Translations under genes and position numbers: made by a program
The notes under the pieces: model-generated
Told to the model about the DNA's origin: nothing
What the model saw: only the letters and a program-made list of their open reading frames with translations
Databases searched by the model: none
Shown here: positions 1-6,895 of the stretch, one piece after another
Position numbering within the stretch: the first letter of the stretch is position 1
Layout: every line of letters begins with the position of its first letter
Assembly (NCBI GenBank): GCA_024404065.1
Contig: JAKSQR010000027.1
Span: forward strand, 1 to 13,325
Length of the DNA: 13,325 nucleotides
Source of the DNA: Clostridia bacterium
Lineage (GTDB): Bacteria > Bacillota > Clostridia > Oscillospirales > Acutalibacteraceae
Direction of reading: 5' to 3'

Positions 1-1307
1 ACCTTCACTTCACAGGTGACTTCCACGCAATCGGCGCAGCAAACAACCTGCTTGCTGCTATGCTGGATAACCACATTCAGCAGGGCAATGCTCTTGGTAT
101 TGACCCCCGTAAAATCACATGGAAGCGCTGCGTTGATATGAACGACAGACAGCTTCGTTTTGTAGTTGATGGTCTTGGTGGCAAGGTAAATGGTACACCC
201 CGTGAGGATGGCTTTGATATCACTGTTGCAAGTGAAATTATGGCTGTTTTCTGCCTTGCAAGCTCAATTACAGACCTTAAAGAGAGACTTTCTAAAATTG
301 TTATCGGCTACACCTATGATGATAAGCCTGTAACTGCAGGTGATATTAAGGCTGTTGGCGCTATGACAGCATTACTTAAGGATGCTATTAAGCCTAACCT
401 TGTACAGACCCTTGAGGGTACACCTGCTTTTGTACACGGCGGTCCATTTGCAAATATTGCCCACGGCTGTAACTCAGTAATGGCAACAAAGATGGCTCTT
501 AAAATGGGTGACTACACTGTTACTGAGGCAGGCTTCGGTGCTGACCTTGGTGCAGAGAAATTCCTTGATATCAAGTGCCGTATGGCAGGTCTTACACCTG
601 ATGCAGTTGTTGTAGTTGCTACTGTACGTGCCCTTAAAATGCACGGCGGTCTTAATAAGAAGGAGCTTGCAACAGAGGACCTTGGTGCTCTTGAGAGAGG
701 TATTCCCAATCTTCTTCGTCATGTTGCAAACATAAAGAATGTTTATAAGCTTCCCTGCGTTGTTGCAGTAAACAGATTCCCCACTGATACTGATGCTGAA
801 ATTGATTTCATTATTGCAAAGTGCAAAGAGCTTGGCGTAAATACCGTACTTTCAACCGTATGGGCTGAAGGCGGCAAGGGCGGTGAAGCTCTTGCTAAGG
901 AAGTAGTTCGCCTTTGTGAGGAAGAAAAGGGTGACTTCACCTTCTCCTATGAGCTTGACGGCACTATTGCAGAAAAGATTGAAGCAATAGTTAAAAAGAT
1001 TTACGGCGGTGACGGCATTACAATTATGCCTGCTGCACAGAAGCAGATTGACCAGCTTACAGCGCTTGGCTATGACAAGCTTCCCGTTTGTATGGCTAAA
1101 ACTCAGTACAGCTTCTCAGATGACCCCACTAAGCTTGGCGCACCCGAAGGCTTTACAGTAACCATAAAGAACGTTAAGGTTTCTGCAGGTGCAGGCTTTA
1201 TCGTAGTTCTTACAGGTGACATCATGACCATGCCCGGTCTTCCCAAAGTACCCGCAGCAGAGAAAATTGATGTTGATGAAACAGGCAAAATCTCAGGTCT
1301 TTTCTGA
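1..1307 (+). CDS. fhs: Formate--tetrahydrofolate ligase (5'-truncated by window edge)
   Basis: ATP-dependent cytosolic ligation of formate to tetrahydrofolate, giving 10-formyl-THF for purine synthesis, fMet-tRNA and C1 metabolism. The reading frame is open from base 3, beginning L-H-F-T-G-D-F-H-A-I-G-A-A-N-N, a hallmark of the family. About 434 residues are visible of the usual ~556, so roughly 120 N-terminal residues, including the ATP P-loop, lie outside the window. The Met codon at 60 is internal and is not the start. Further family blocks are TPAFVHGGPFANIAHGCNS (about residue 140 of the visible part), EAGFGADLGAEKF, and the C-terminal stretch MTMPGLPKVPAAEKID ending in GLF. The frame is intact to TGA at 1305. 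A hairpin terminator follows 21 bases later, so this is the last gene of its transcript. No neighbour here is metabolically linked. Confidence 0.97.
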   Translation, partial: LHFTGDFHAIGAANNLLAAMLDNHIQQGNALGIDPRKITWKRCVDMNDRQLRFVVDGLGGKVNGTPREDGFDITVASEIMAVFCLASSITDLKERLSKIVIGYTYDDKPVTAGDIKAVGAMTALLKDAIKPNLVQTLEGTPAFVHGGPFANIAHGCNSVMATKMALKMGDYTVTEAGFGADLGAEKFLDIKCRMAGLTPDAVVVVATVRALKMHGGLNKKELATEDLGALERGIPNLLRHVANIKNVYKLPCVVAVNRFPTDTDAEIDFIIAKCKELGVNTVLSTVWAEGGKGGEALAKEVVRLCEEEKGDFTFSYELDGTIAEKIEAIVKKIYGGDGITIMPAAQKQIDQLTALGYDKLPVCMAKTQYSFSDDPTKLGAPEGFTVTIKNVKVSAGAGFIVVLTGDIMTMPGLPKVPAAEKIDVDETGKISGLF

Positions 1308-1328
1308 TTAATTCAAGCATAAAAATAT

Positions 1329-1360
1329 CCCGCATACTGATGTATGCGGGAGTTTTTGTT
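1329..1360 (+). terminator. Intrinsic terminator after fhs, probably bidirectional
   Basis: Perfect 9-bp stem (1329-1337 with 1342-1350, arm CCCGCATAC) around a TGAT loop, followed by a T-rich run (AGTTTTTGTTTT). On the minus strand the stem is followed by ATATTTTT, so it can also stop transcription of the convergent operon whose last gene ends at 1366. The loop is shared with hairpins at 3077 and 9886. Confidence 0.85.
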
Positions 1361-1365
1361 TTCTC

Positions 1366-1968
1366 TTAGTTTTCTTTTGTATTTGACTTTGGTTTTGGTG
1401 TTGATGAGGTATTCTTATAAAGATATACATCACTTTTTACAGAAAGCTTAAGGCTATCCTTTACCATATAATCTGAAGCTCCTGAATTCATCTTAACGGA
1501 TTTAAGCTGACCCTTTAAGATTGAAACATAGATGCCTGCAACAACCAAGCCGATAATAAGGCTGAATAAGATTTTACCACCTATATTGCTGAAAAAGCCT
1601 GAATCCTTTGCACTGTAATCTGCATCGTCATCATATTCGTCGCCGAAAGCTATTTCGGTTTCGTCATCAACAGCACCGAAAAGTATAGCAGTTTCTTCCT
1701 CTGTTACATCAGCTGATATGTCGTCAGCTGAAAAAAGAATCATAGTTTCATCTTCAGCATCATTTGCTGTTTCGGTATCTGCAGAGAAGAGAACCATTGT
1801 CTCATCTTCACTTACAGGCACTGAATCAGTAATTACTTCTGTAAGTGATTCAGGCTCACTTTCGGTAAATTCATCAGGAGTACCTAAAATCAAATCTGCA
1901 GAGGCTGTTACACTGAATATTAAAGCCATAAGAAGGGCAAGTAATACGGAAATTCTCTTTTTATTCAT
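1366..1968 (-). CDS. Acidic-repeat membrane protein with TPM-protein-like (YdjH-like) C-terminus
   Basis: 200 aa, last gene of the SPFH/zinc-ribbon operon. ATG at 1968 is chosen because GGGGGAG lies 5 bases upstream; the in-frame GTG at 1974 overlaps that site. Residues 1-24 look like a signal peptide (basic MNKKR, hydrophobic core, likely cleavage after TASA). Residues 25-125 are strongly acidic and carry three 18-residue repeats starting EDETMVLFSAD, EDETMILFSAD and EEETAILFGA. Residues 131-150 form one membrane segment. The tail KGQLKSVKMNSGASDYM followed by LKLSVKSDVYLYKNT resembles, from memory, the juxtamembrane tail of clostridial TPM-domain proteins, which occupy this slot in comparable operons. 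The TPM domain and the Gly-rich end usual there are absent. The repeats are predicted outside the membrane and the tail inside. Function unknown; a role in a membrane-stress complex is inferred only from context. Confidence 0.8.
   Translation of the reverse strand: MNKKRISVLLALLMALIFSVTASADLILGTPDEFTESEPESLTEVITDSVPVSEDETMVLFSADTETANDAEDETMILFSADDISADVTEEETAILFGAVDDETEIAFGDEYDDDADYSAKDSGFFSNIGGKILFSLIIGLVVAGIYVSILKGQLKSVKMNSGASDYMVKDSLKLSVKSDVYLYKNTSSTPKPKSNTKEN
1648..1809 (-). repeat. Three tandem 54-bp coding repeats (18-aa acidic ETxxLF units)
   Basis: Within the preceding gene, residues 54-71, 72-89 and 90-107 form three units of exactly 18 residues, each opening with (E/D)-rich-E-T-x-(V/I)-L-F-(S/G)-A. 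A partial fourth copy (DETEIAFGDE) follows out of register at residue 102. Units 1 and 2 match at 10 of their first 11 residues but differ silently in 7 of those codons, so the repeat is old and its amino-acid sequence appears conserved. Confidence 0.85.
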
Positions 1969-1980
1969 ATCCACTCCCCC

Positions 1981-3054
1981 TTAACCTAAAAATAAAGAAA
2001 TAATGAAGGCTATTGCAGATACGCCTGCACCTACACCTGCAAAATATTTCCACAAAAGGCTCTTATCTGCAGGCAGATTACCTACAAACTTTCCTGTTTG
2101 TCCATTCATTGCGAAGGTATATTTTTCACCATTCCAATTTGTGTTAAGAATCCATACGGGGCAAAGCACGTACTTTGATACACCATTTGAGTAGGATACA
2201 TTACATTTTTCAGTATCTACACTGTCATAGCCCTTTACTGTTGAGCGGAAGGCATCAATTGTACTGTTTTTAATGCGCTCATTTGCCCTTGGCACAGAGG
2301 CTTCTGCATCTACATCATATTTATCTGCAAGGTAGCCTGCAAGGTAAGCAGTCTGAAAATCAACAGCCTCAGCCATATTGAAGGGCTCAATGCTCTCCAT
2401 AAGGTCATCGGCCATTTTTGATGAGCCGTCTACGGGCACACCCTCAAACCTGATATCACCTGCACGGTTTATACCATAGTAAGATGTTTCGGTATAATCA
2501 AAATTTTCGTCTGACCATTTTTTCTCTTTGGTAGCTTTATACCTGATATCTGCATTTACATCAGTATCAAACATCCAGAAGGGTACATATATGCCTGTGA
2601 TTGAGTCAATGGTATTCTGACTTTTGAATACCTTTGGTAAAAGCTTTTTACCCTCAAGGTGTTTTGAAAGGGCAGCCTTTGCTGCTTCCTTATCAAGCTT
2701 GAAAGGAATTACTGCATCAGGCTTAAGTGAGCCTGAAAGCTTATTCATCATAACTACGGGGTTACCACAATAGGGGCAGGATGAAGCTGCTGTATTTTCA
2801 TCAGCAATAATATCACCACCACAGGATGCGCAGTGATAGGTATTTATATTTTCGCTTTCACCCTCTGCCCATTCTGAGCCTGCGGATTTTTCCCACTCTG
2901 TATTATCCTGCTCTTCATCAAGCTTAAGGTCAAAGGCTTTAAGTGCCTCCATCTCAAACTCGGTATCGCAGTAGGGACATTTCATTTTTTGTACAGAGCT
3001 GTTAAACTCAATAGCACCTGCACAGCATGGACATTTATAATCCTGAAGAGCCAT
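1981..3054 (-). CDS. Double zinc-ribbon, membrane-anchored protein (YdjG-like, TFIIB-type zinc ribbon)
   Basis: 357 aa. ATG at 3054 is chosen because AAGGAGTG lies just upstream; longer in-frame starts would run through that site and a hairpin. Two N-terminal zinc ribbons are visible: CPCC...CPYC (Cys8/11, 26/29) and CASC...CPYC (Cys75/78, 93/96), separated by an acidic linker. Residues ~110-330 form a soluble domain with PFWMFDTDV and YVLCPVWILNT motifs, as found in proteins annotated as TFIIB-type zinc ribbon-containing in Firmicutes. A single membrane helix closes the protein (about 336-356), so the ribbons should face the cytosol. The TAA is directly followed by the ribosome binding site of the next gene, suggesting coupling. 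The Bacillus counterpart by context would be YdjG, a membrane anchor in the PspA-YdjGHI complex. It is unlikely to be a transcription factor despite the ribbon name. Confidence 0.82.
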   Translation of the reverse strand: MALQDYKCPCCAGAIEFNSSVQKMKCPYCDTEFEMEALKAFDLKLDEEQDNTEWEKSAGSEWAEGESENINTYHCASCGGDIIADENTAASSCPYCGNPVVMMNKLSGSLKPDAVIPFKLDKEAAKAALSKHLEGKKLLPKVFKSQNTIDSITGIYVPFWMFDTDVNADIRYKATKEKKWSDENFDYTETSYYGINRAGDIRFEGVPVDGSSKMADDLMESIEPFNMAEAVDFQTAYLAGYLADKYDVDAEASVPRANERIKNSTIDAFRSTVKGYDSVDTEKCNVSYSNGVSKYVLCPVWILNTNWNGEKYTFAMNGQTGKFVGNLPADKSLLWKYFAGVGAGVSAIAFIISLFLG

Positions 3055-3076
3055 TTTTTCACTCCTTATAAATATT

Positions 3077-3100
3077 GCCGCCGCACTGATGTACGGCGGC
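3077..3100 (-). promoter_or_regulatory. Intra-operon GC-rich hairpin in front of the zinc-ribbon gene
   Basis: Between the SPFH stop (3116) and the next start (3054) lies an inverted repeat: GCCGCCG pairs with CGGCGGC, then one mismatch and AC/GT around a 4-base loop (TGAT on the plus strand, ATCA in the transcript). It ends 9 bases before the ribosome binding site. There is no long T run after it on the minus strand (AATATTTAT), so it is more likely a partial attenuator or mRNA-stability element than a full terminator. Confidence 0.65.
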
Positions 3101-3115
3101 ATTGTATTGCTTTAA

Positions 3116-4426
3116 TTATTTAATATCCTTCTCATCAAAGGGGTCGCCACATTCAGGGCAGAACTTAGGAGGATTTGCAGGATCTTCGGGCTCCCAACCG
3201 CACTTGTCGCACTTGTAAAGGAGAGCGCCTGCAGGCTTCTTCTGACCACAGTTGGAGCAGAACTTGCCTTTATTTACCTGACCGCATGAGCACTTCCAAC
3301 CATCCTCAGGCTTTTTAGCGCCACACTCGGGGCAGAAGTTACCGTTAGCAGTAGCACCACATGAGCACTTCCAACCTGAAGCGGCGGGAGCTGCTGCAGC
3401 TGCATTTGCTGCCTTCTGCTGCTGTGCCATAGCCATAAGTGACTCTGATGTGCCGTTATTTGCCTGCTGTGCTGCAAAGCCCATACCCATAAAGCCAGTC
3501 ATAGCACCTGCGGAGTTATTAGCTGCATCAACAAGAGCCTGTGCCTCTGCTGCTGCACGTCTGCCGGCTGCAATTTCAACATTGGACATAGCCTTATCCT
3601 GCTGGAACTGCTGAATCTTAGCTTCATCCTCAGGTGAGCAGGTAACTGTGTTGATACCGATATTAACGATTTCAAGGCCTCTGATTTCGCCCCACTTGCT
3701 TGAAAGAACCTGGTTCATTTCGTCAGCAAGCTGAAGTGTATAACCGGGAAGCTCTGTATAGTCAATTCTGAGAGCTGAAATCTTTGCAAAAGCAGGCTGA
3801 AGGCCATTAAGGAATTCGCTCTTAAGCTGAGGATCAAGCTCACTTCTTCTGTACTCATTAGATACATTTGCACATACATTTGAGTAGAAAAGAATGGGGT
3901 CAGCAATTCTGTAGGAGTAAACACCATTACAGCGGATACCTACATTAAGTGAAAGACCTGTATCTACATCGTGAGTTTTGAACTGAATAGGATTCTGTGT
4001 ACCGAATTTATTATCAATAAGCTCTTTTGTGTTGAAGTAGTAAACTCTCTGGTCTTTTGCTGTTTCGCCACCAAAAGCAATTCTTCTGCCTATTGTTTTG
4101 AAGGTTTCTTTAATGCTGGTCTTAAGGCTGCCTGTAAAAATGCTGGGCTCTGTGGATGAATCATAAACAAATTCACCGGGCTCTGCGCAAAATTCAACTA
4201 CCTTACCCTGCTCTACGATAATCATGCACTGACCATCTGCAACAGCGATAACAGAACCATTTGAAATAATGTTCTCAACGCCGTTATTTGCACCACGTGC
4301 TGATGTCTTTTTCTGTGCCTTTTTTACGAGGACTTCCTTATCCATTGATTCACAGTAGAAATACTCTCTGTACTGGTCAGCAAGTACGCCACCTGCTGCG
4401 CCTGTAACTGCTTTAATAAGACCCAT
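3116..4426 (-). CDS. SPFH-domain / virion-core-like protein (YdjI-like) with three C-terminal zinc ribbons
   Basis: 436 aa, first gene of the minus-strand operon. Start ATG at 4426 has GAGGAG about 9 bases upstream. Residues ~45-290 correspond to the SPFH/band-7-like fold of the YdjI 'virion core protein' group: GQCMIIVEQGKVVEFCAEPGEF (about 65-86), GRRIAFGG, VYYFNTKEL and DPILFYSNV. An Ala/Glu/Gln-rich likely coiled or flexible stretch (about 265-350) follows. Three zinc ribbons come next: C354/C356...C365/C368, C379/C381...C390/C393 and C406/C409...C423/C426; the first two are near-duplicates starting W-K-C-S-C-G. No signal peptide or clear membrane helix is seen, so it is probably cytosolic and membrane-associated through partners. 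In Bacillus the equivalent YdjI links PspA to YdjG/YdjH. No pspA gene lies in this window. Confidence 0.87.
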   Translation of the reverse strand: MGLIKAVTGAAGGVLADQYREYFYCESMDKEVLVKKAQKKTSARGANNGVENIISNGSVIAVADGQCMIIVEQGKVVEFCAEPGEFVYDSSTEPSIFTGSLKTSIKETFKTIGRRIAFGGETAKDQRVYYFNTKELIDNKFGTQNPIQFKTHDVDTGLSLNVGIRCNGVYSYRIADPILFYSNVCANVSNEYRRSELDPQLKSEFLNGLQPAFAKISALRIDYTELPGYTLQLADEMNQVLSSKWGEIRGLEIVNIGINTVTCSPEDEAKIQQFQQDKAMSNVEIAAGRRAAAEAQALVDAANNSAGAMTGFMGMGFAAQQANNGTSESLMAMAQQQKAANAAAAAPAASGWKCSCGATANGNFCPECGAKKPEDGWKCSCGQVNKGKFCSNCGQKKPAGALLYKCDKCGWEPEDPANPPKFCPECGDPFDEKDIK

Positions 4427-4493
4427 AATGATTAACTCCTCTCGGGTATAAATTAACAAAGATAATCTGGCAGAACATCTACCATTCCAAAAT

Positions 4494-4523
4494 ATTATAA
4501 CATAATAAAAATATTGGTGTCAA
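4494..4523 (-). promoter_or_regulatory. Near-consensus sigma-A promoter of the SPFH/zinc-ribbon operon
   Basis: On the minus strand TTGACA (4523-4518) is separated by 18 bases from TATAAT (4499-4494), which is preceded by TG at the extended -10 position (TGTTATAAT). It lies about 70 bases upstream of the SPFH start codon and indicates strong basal expression unless a repressor acts on the spacer. Confidence 0.75.
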
Positions 4524-4608
4524 TAAAAGTGGGCTATACATCCATCTAACCAAATGCACAATATTTTTATTACTATAATGTGTAAAACTGACAAAAATTT
4601 TTCTTATA

Positions 4609-4638
4609 TTGCAAAAACATTATGCGATATGTTAAAAT
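4609..4638 (+). promoter_or_regulatory. Promoter of the GPH-type transporter gene
   Basis: TTGCAA (4609-4614), 18-base spacer, TAAAAT (4633-4638) with an extended -10 TG (TGTTAAAAT). The start codon follows 31 bases later, with AAAGGGG as ribosome binding site. The spacer between this promoter and the divergent one is AT-rich with no other clear element. Confidence 0.55.
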
Positions 4639-4669
4639 AAATTGATTTATTAAAGAAAGGGGAAATTCT

Positions 4670-6175
4670 ATGGCAACGGAAAAAACCGAAGTTAATGAGT
4701 CTGCTGAGCAGCCCGCATTAAAATCTGCAGGCAAAGACAGACGCTATGTTGGCACTAAGGAAACCGTTTCCTATGTTCTCTACGATATAGCACAATCCTT
4801 TAATATCAACAAGTACAACGATATATTCATTACAGATATCGTTAAGATTGACCTTGGCTTCCAGAGTATTGTATCCTTTGTAGTTGGTATATGGGATATG
4901 ATAAATGACCTTTTCCTTGCGGCTATTGTAGATAAAACCCGTACCCGCTGGGGTAAGTTTAAGCCTTGGCTCATAGTATATGCTCTGCCCGGCGTTGCCC
5001 TCAGCTTACTTTTCTGGGCTTTGCCCGTAATGTTTGGTGGCAGAAGCAGTACAGATGTTACAAAGCTTGTAGCCTTCCTTGTTTTGCAGCTTGTTTCTAA
5101 CCTTGCAACATCTCTTAAGGATATTACAAGAACAGGTATGCTGGCTACAATTACGCCAAATATTATAGACCGTACCAGACTTATTACTGAGGCTAACCTG
5201 CTTTCAGGCTTTGTTGAGAAAGCACCTGAAATTATTATGGGTCTTCTTATTGACCTTGTAAACCACGGTAAGCTTAAAATCAAAATGCCTTCCCTCTATG
5301 TTTCAGCAGGTATGGCAACAAGTATAGTAAGCGGTCTATTTGCAATTTTCTTTGCCCTTGTTGCAAAGGAGAGAGTAAGCCAGACTGTTGACAGACCAAG
5401 TATTAAGGCAAGCTTCAAATCCATTGTGACTAACAAACCCTTGCTTTTAATCACTCTTTCAGAATTTCTCAGTGCCTTCAGTATCGGCTCAGGCACAAAT
5501 TACTACTACATAAACGTACTTGGCCTTGCTACAATGAGTACCATTGTTGGTATACCAGGTGCTATCGTATCCCCCATCAGCTATTCCTACGTTCCATGGG
5601 CACGTAAGAAATTCTCCACAAAGACCTTGTGGGTATTTGGCTCACACATCAGCGACTTCCTTATGTTAGGTGTATTTGCAATAGGCTCAATCAACAAGAA
5701 TTACAAGAAGCTTGGTGCAATGATACCTGCATTTATGATAAGAGAAACTATCTGGATGTTCTTCTGGGGCATCAGGTCCGTTATTCCTGAAGAAATGCGT
5801 AATGAAGCCATTGACTATGGCGAATGGAAAACAGGCTACCGTAACGAAGGTCTTACAGGCGTTGCAAAGGGCTTACCTAAGAAATTGCTTGATACCTTCG
5901 GTGCTTCACTTAAAACCCTTATTCTTTCAAAGGTTGGCTATGTTGAAGGCGCAGGCTTTGGCGGTCAGACAGAAAAGACAGAATACTCACTTTTCTGGAT
6001 GTGTACTCTTCTTCCCGTTGCAACAGGTATATTCAGCATTATTCCCAAGCTCTTCTATGACCTTAACGGTGAAAAGAAAGACAGAATGTACCGTGAGCTT
6101 TACGAAAGACGAATGCAGACTGTTAAGCAGGTTGAGGCATTTAATGCCGAAGATAACCCTGAGGCTGATGCATAA
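4670..6175 (+). CDS. MFS/GPH-family (glycoside-pentoside-hexuronide:cation) symporter-like transporter
   Basis: 501 aa multi-pass inner-membrane protein, predicted to take up a sugar or related solute with a cation. After a hydrophilic 28-residue N-terminus it has about 11-12 hydrophobic segments. The diagnostic cytoplasmic loop is at residues ~75-100: WDMINDLFLAAIVDKTR followed by TRWGKFKPWL, matching the family pattern D-x-x-N-D-P-x-x-G ... D-K-T-R-x-R-W-G-(K/R)-(F)-(K/R)-P-(W/Y) except that the usual Pro and Gly are replaced by Leu and Ala. A second region, IRSVIPEEMRNEAIDYGEWKTG, is the late-loop motif typical of these proteins. ATG 4670 follows AAAGGGG by 7 bases. The gene stands alone between its own promoter and terminator, with no glycosidase, kinase or regulator next to it, so the substrate cannot be read from context. 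Confidence 0.88.
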   Translation: MATEKTEVNESAEQPALKSAGKDRRYVGTKETVSYVLYDIAQSFNINKYNDIFITDIVKIDLGFQSIVSFVVGIWDMINDLFLAAIVDKTRTRWGKFKPWLIVYALPGVALSLLFWALPVMFGGRSSTDVTKLVAFLVLQLVSNLATSLKDITRTGMLATITPNIIDRTRLITEANLLSGFVEKAPEIIMGLLIDLVNHGKLKIKMPSLYVSAGMATSIVSGLFAIFFALVAKERVSQTVDRPSIKASFKSIVTNKPLLLITLSEFLSAFSIGSGTNYYYINVLGLATMSTIVGIPGAIVSPISYSYVPWARKKFSTKTLWVFGSHISDFLMLGVFAIGSINKNYKKLGAMIPAFMIRETIWMFFWGIRSVIPEEMRNEAIDYGEWKTGYRNEGLTGVAKGLPKKLLDTFGASLKTLILSKVGYVEGAGFGGQTEKTEYSLFWMCTLLPVATGIFSIIPKLFYDLNGEKKDRMYRELYERRMQTVKQVEAFNAEDNPEADA

Positions 6176-6189
6176 ACTTATAAAAGATA

Positions 6190-6220
6190 AATCCCTGACG
6201 GCTGTCAGGGATTATTTTTT
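6190..6220 (+). terminator. Intrinsic terminator of the transporter gene
   Basis: Stem AATCCCTGAC (6190-6199) with GTCAGGGATT (6204-6213), loop GGCT, followed by ATTTTTT (6214-6220). It lies 15 bases after the stop codon. Confidence 0.9.
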
Positions 6221-6250
6221 GCAAAAAATAAAGGCAGCAAAGCCGCCTTT
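6221..6250 (-). terminator. Intrinsic terminator of the dCMP deaminase gene
   Basis: On the minus strand AAAGGC (6250-6245) pairs with GCCTTT (6235-6230) around a 9-base loop, followed by ATTTTTT reaching into the neighbouring terminator's T run. The convergent genes therefore have two adjacent terminators instead of one shared hairpin. Confidence 0.7.
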
Positions 6251-6262
6251 AATAATTTGTTA

Positions 6263-6760
6263 TTATACTTTGTCAGGGTTAAGGTTAAGAGTGATTTCCT
6301 CTCTGTCAAGGGTGAGCTGTGTATATTTTACACCTGCTGCATCAAACATACGCTTGCTTGCTCTGTTACCGGGTGTGCCGTCATATTTATCTGAAAGATA
6401 TACAACCTCTTTAATACCACTCTGAATAATTGCCTTTGCGCACTCATTACAGGGGAAAAGAGCAACATAAATCTTGCTGTTTTCAAGGTTAGCTCCCCTT
6501 GCATTAAGTATTGCATTAAGCTCAGCATGGCATACATAAGGGTATTTGGTGTCATACTCTTCGCCATCTCTTGCCCATGGAAATTCGTCATCACTACAGC
6601 CCATAGGGAAACCATTATAGCCCATTGACATAATGCGGTTATTATTATTTACAATGCAGGCACCTACTCTTGTGTTAGGGTCCTTACTGCGGTAGGATGA
6701 AAGCATGGCAATACCCATAAAGTATTCATCCCATGTGATATAGTCTTTTCTTTTAGGCAT
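6263..6760 (-). CDS. dCMP deaminase (ComEB-type cytidine/deoxycytidylate deaminase)
   Basis: 165 aa cytosolic zinc enzyme that deaminates dCMP to dUMP, the thymidylate synthase substrate. The zinc site is complete: CHAE (His78, Glu80) and PCNEC (Cys104, Cys107). Other family marks are NTRVGACIVN near residue 30, GYNGFP (about 47-52) and the C-terminal DKYDGTPGNRASKRMFDAAGV. Length and the order of motifs fit monomer-type dCMP deaminases of Firmicutes (ComEB family, although a competence role is not implied). ATG at 6760 is preferred over an in-frame upstream start because GAGGAGTG lies 5 bases before it. The gene is single, with its own promoter (6789-6817) and terminator. It faces the transporter gene and diverges from the thiamine operon. 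Confidence 0.93.
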   Translation of the reverse strand: MPKRKDYITWDEYFMGIAMLSSYRSKDPNTRVGACIVNNNNRIMSMGYNGFPMGCSDDEFPWARDGEEYDTKYPYVCHAELNAILNARGANLENSKIYVALFPCNECAKAIIQSGIKEVVYLSDKYDGTPGNRASKRMFDAAGVKYTQLTLDREEITLNLNPDKV

Positions 6761-6788
6761 AGTATCACTCCTCAATTAATCTGAAGCT

Positions 6789-6817
6789 ATTTTATCATAG
6801 AAATAAGCAATAATCAA
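6789..6817 (-). promoter_or_regulatory. Promoter of the dCMP deaminase gene
   Basis: Minus strand TTGATT (6817-6812), 17-base spacer, TAAAAT (6794-6789) preceded by TGA (extended -10). The spacing to the start codon at 6760 is about 28 bases. Confidence 0.6.
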
Positions 6818-6828
6818 TACGGGAATTA

Positions 6829-6857
6829 TTGACATTTCAGCTATAAAATGTTAAAAT
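6829..6857 (+). promoter_or_regulatory. Promoter of the TPP-riboswitch/thiamine-precursor operon
   Basis: TTGACA (6829-6834), 17-base spacer, TAAAAT (6852-6857) with extended -10 (TGTTAAAAT). The predicted start near 6864 falls at a small perfect hairpin (6863-6877) and about 32 bases before the riboswitch aptamer. Confidence 0.75.
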
Positions 6858-6895
6858 AACAATGCTTTGAAAAAGCAAAAATCTAAACTTAATAA

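Noticed and set aside
60..1307. Short fhs starting at the Met codon at 60
   Set aside because: Conserved Fhs sequence continues in frame upstream to the window edge, so the Met is internal.
1648..1809. CRISPR-like or mobile repeat
   Set aside because: The 54-base periodicity has no spacers, sits in frame in a gene, and is conserved only as protein.
1981..3054. Archaeal-type transcription factor TFIIB
   Set aside because: Only the zinc ribbon is shared; the protein has two ribbons and a C-terminal membrane helix and lies in a membrane-stress-type operon.
3116..4426. Phage gene, because relatives are named virion core protein
   Set aside because: No other phage genes are nearby; operon context and zinc-ribbon tail match the cellular YdjI-type group.
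4780..5283. A 167-residue minus-strand reading frame inside the transporter gene
   Set aside because: Antisense shadow of a clear membrane-protein gene; no ribosome binding site or family resemblance.
5802..6425. A 207-residue plus-strand reading frame across the transporter end and the dCMP deaminase
   Set aside because: It overlaps two well-supported genes in other frames, runs through both terminators, and its composition resembles no protein family.
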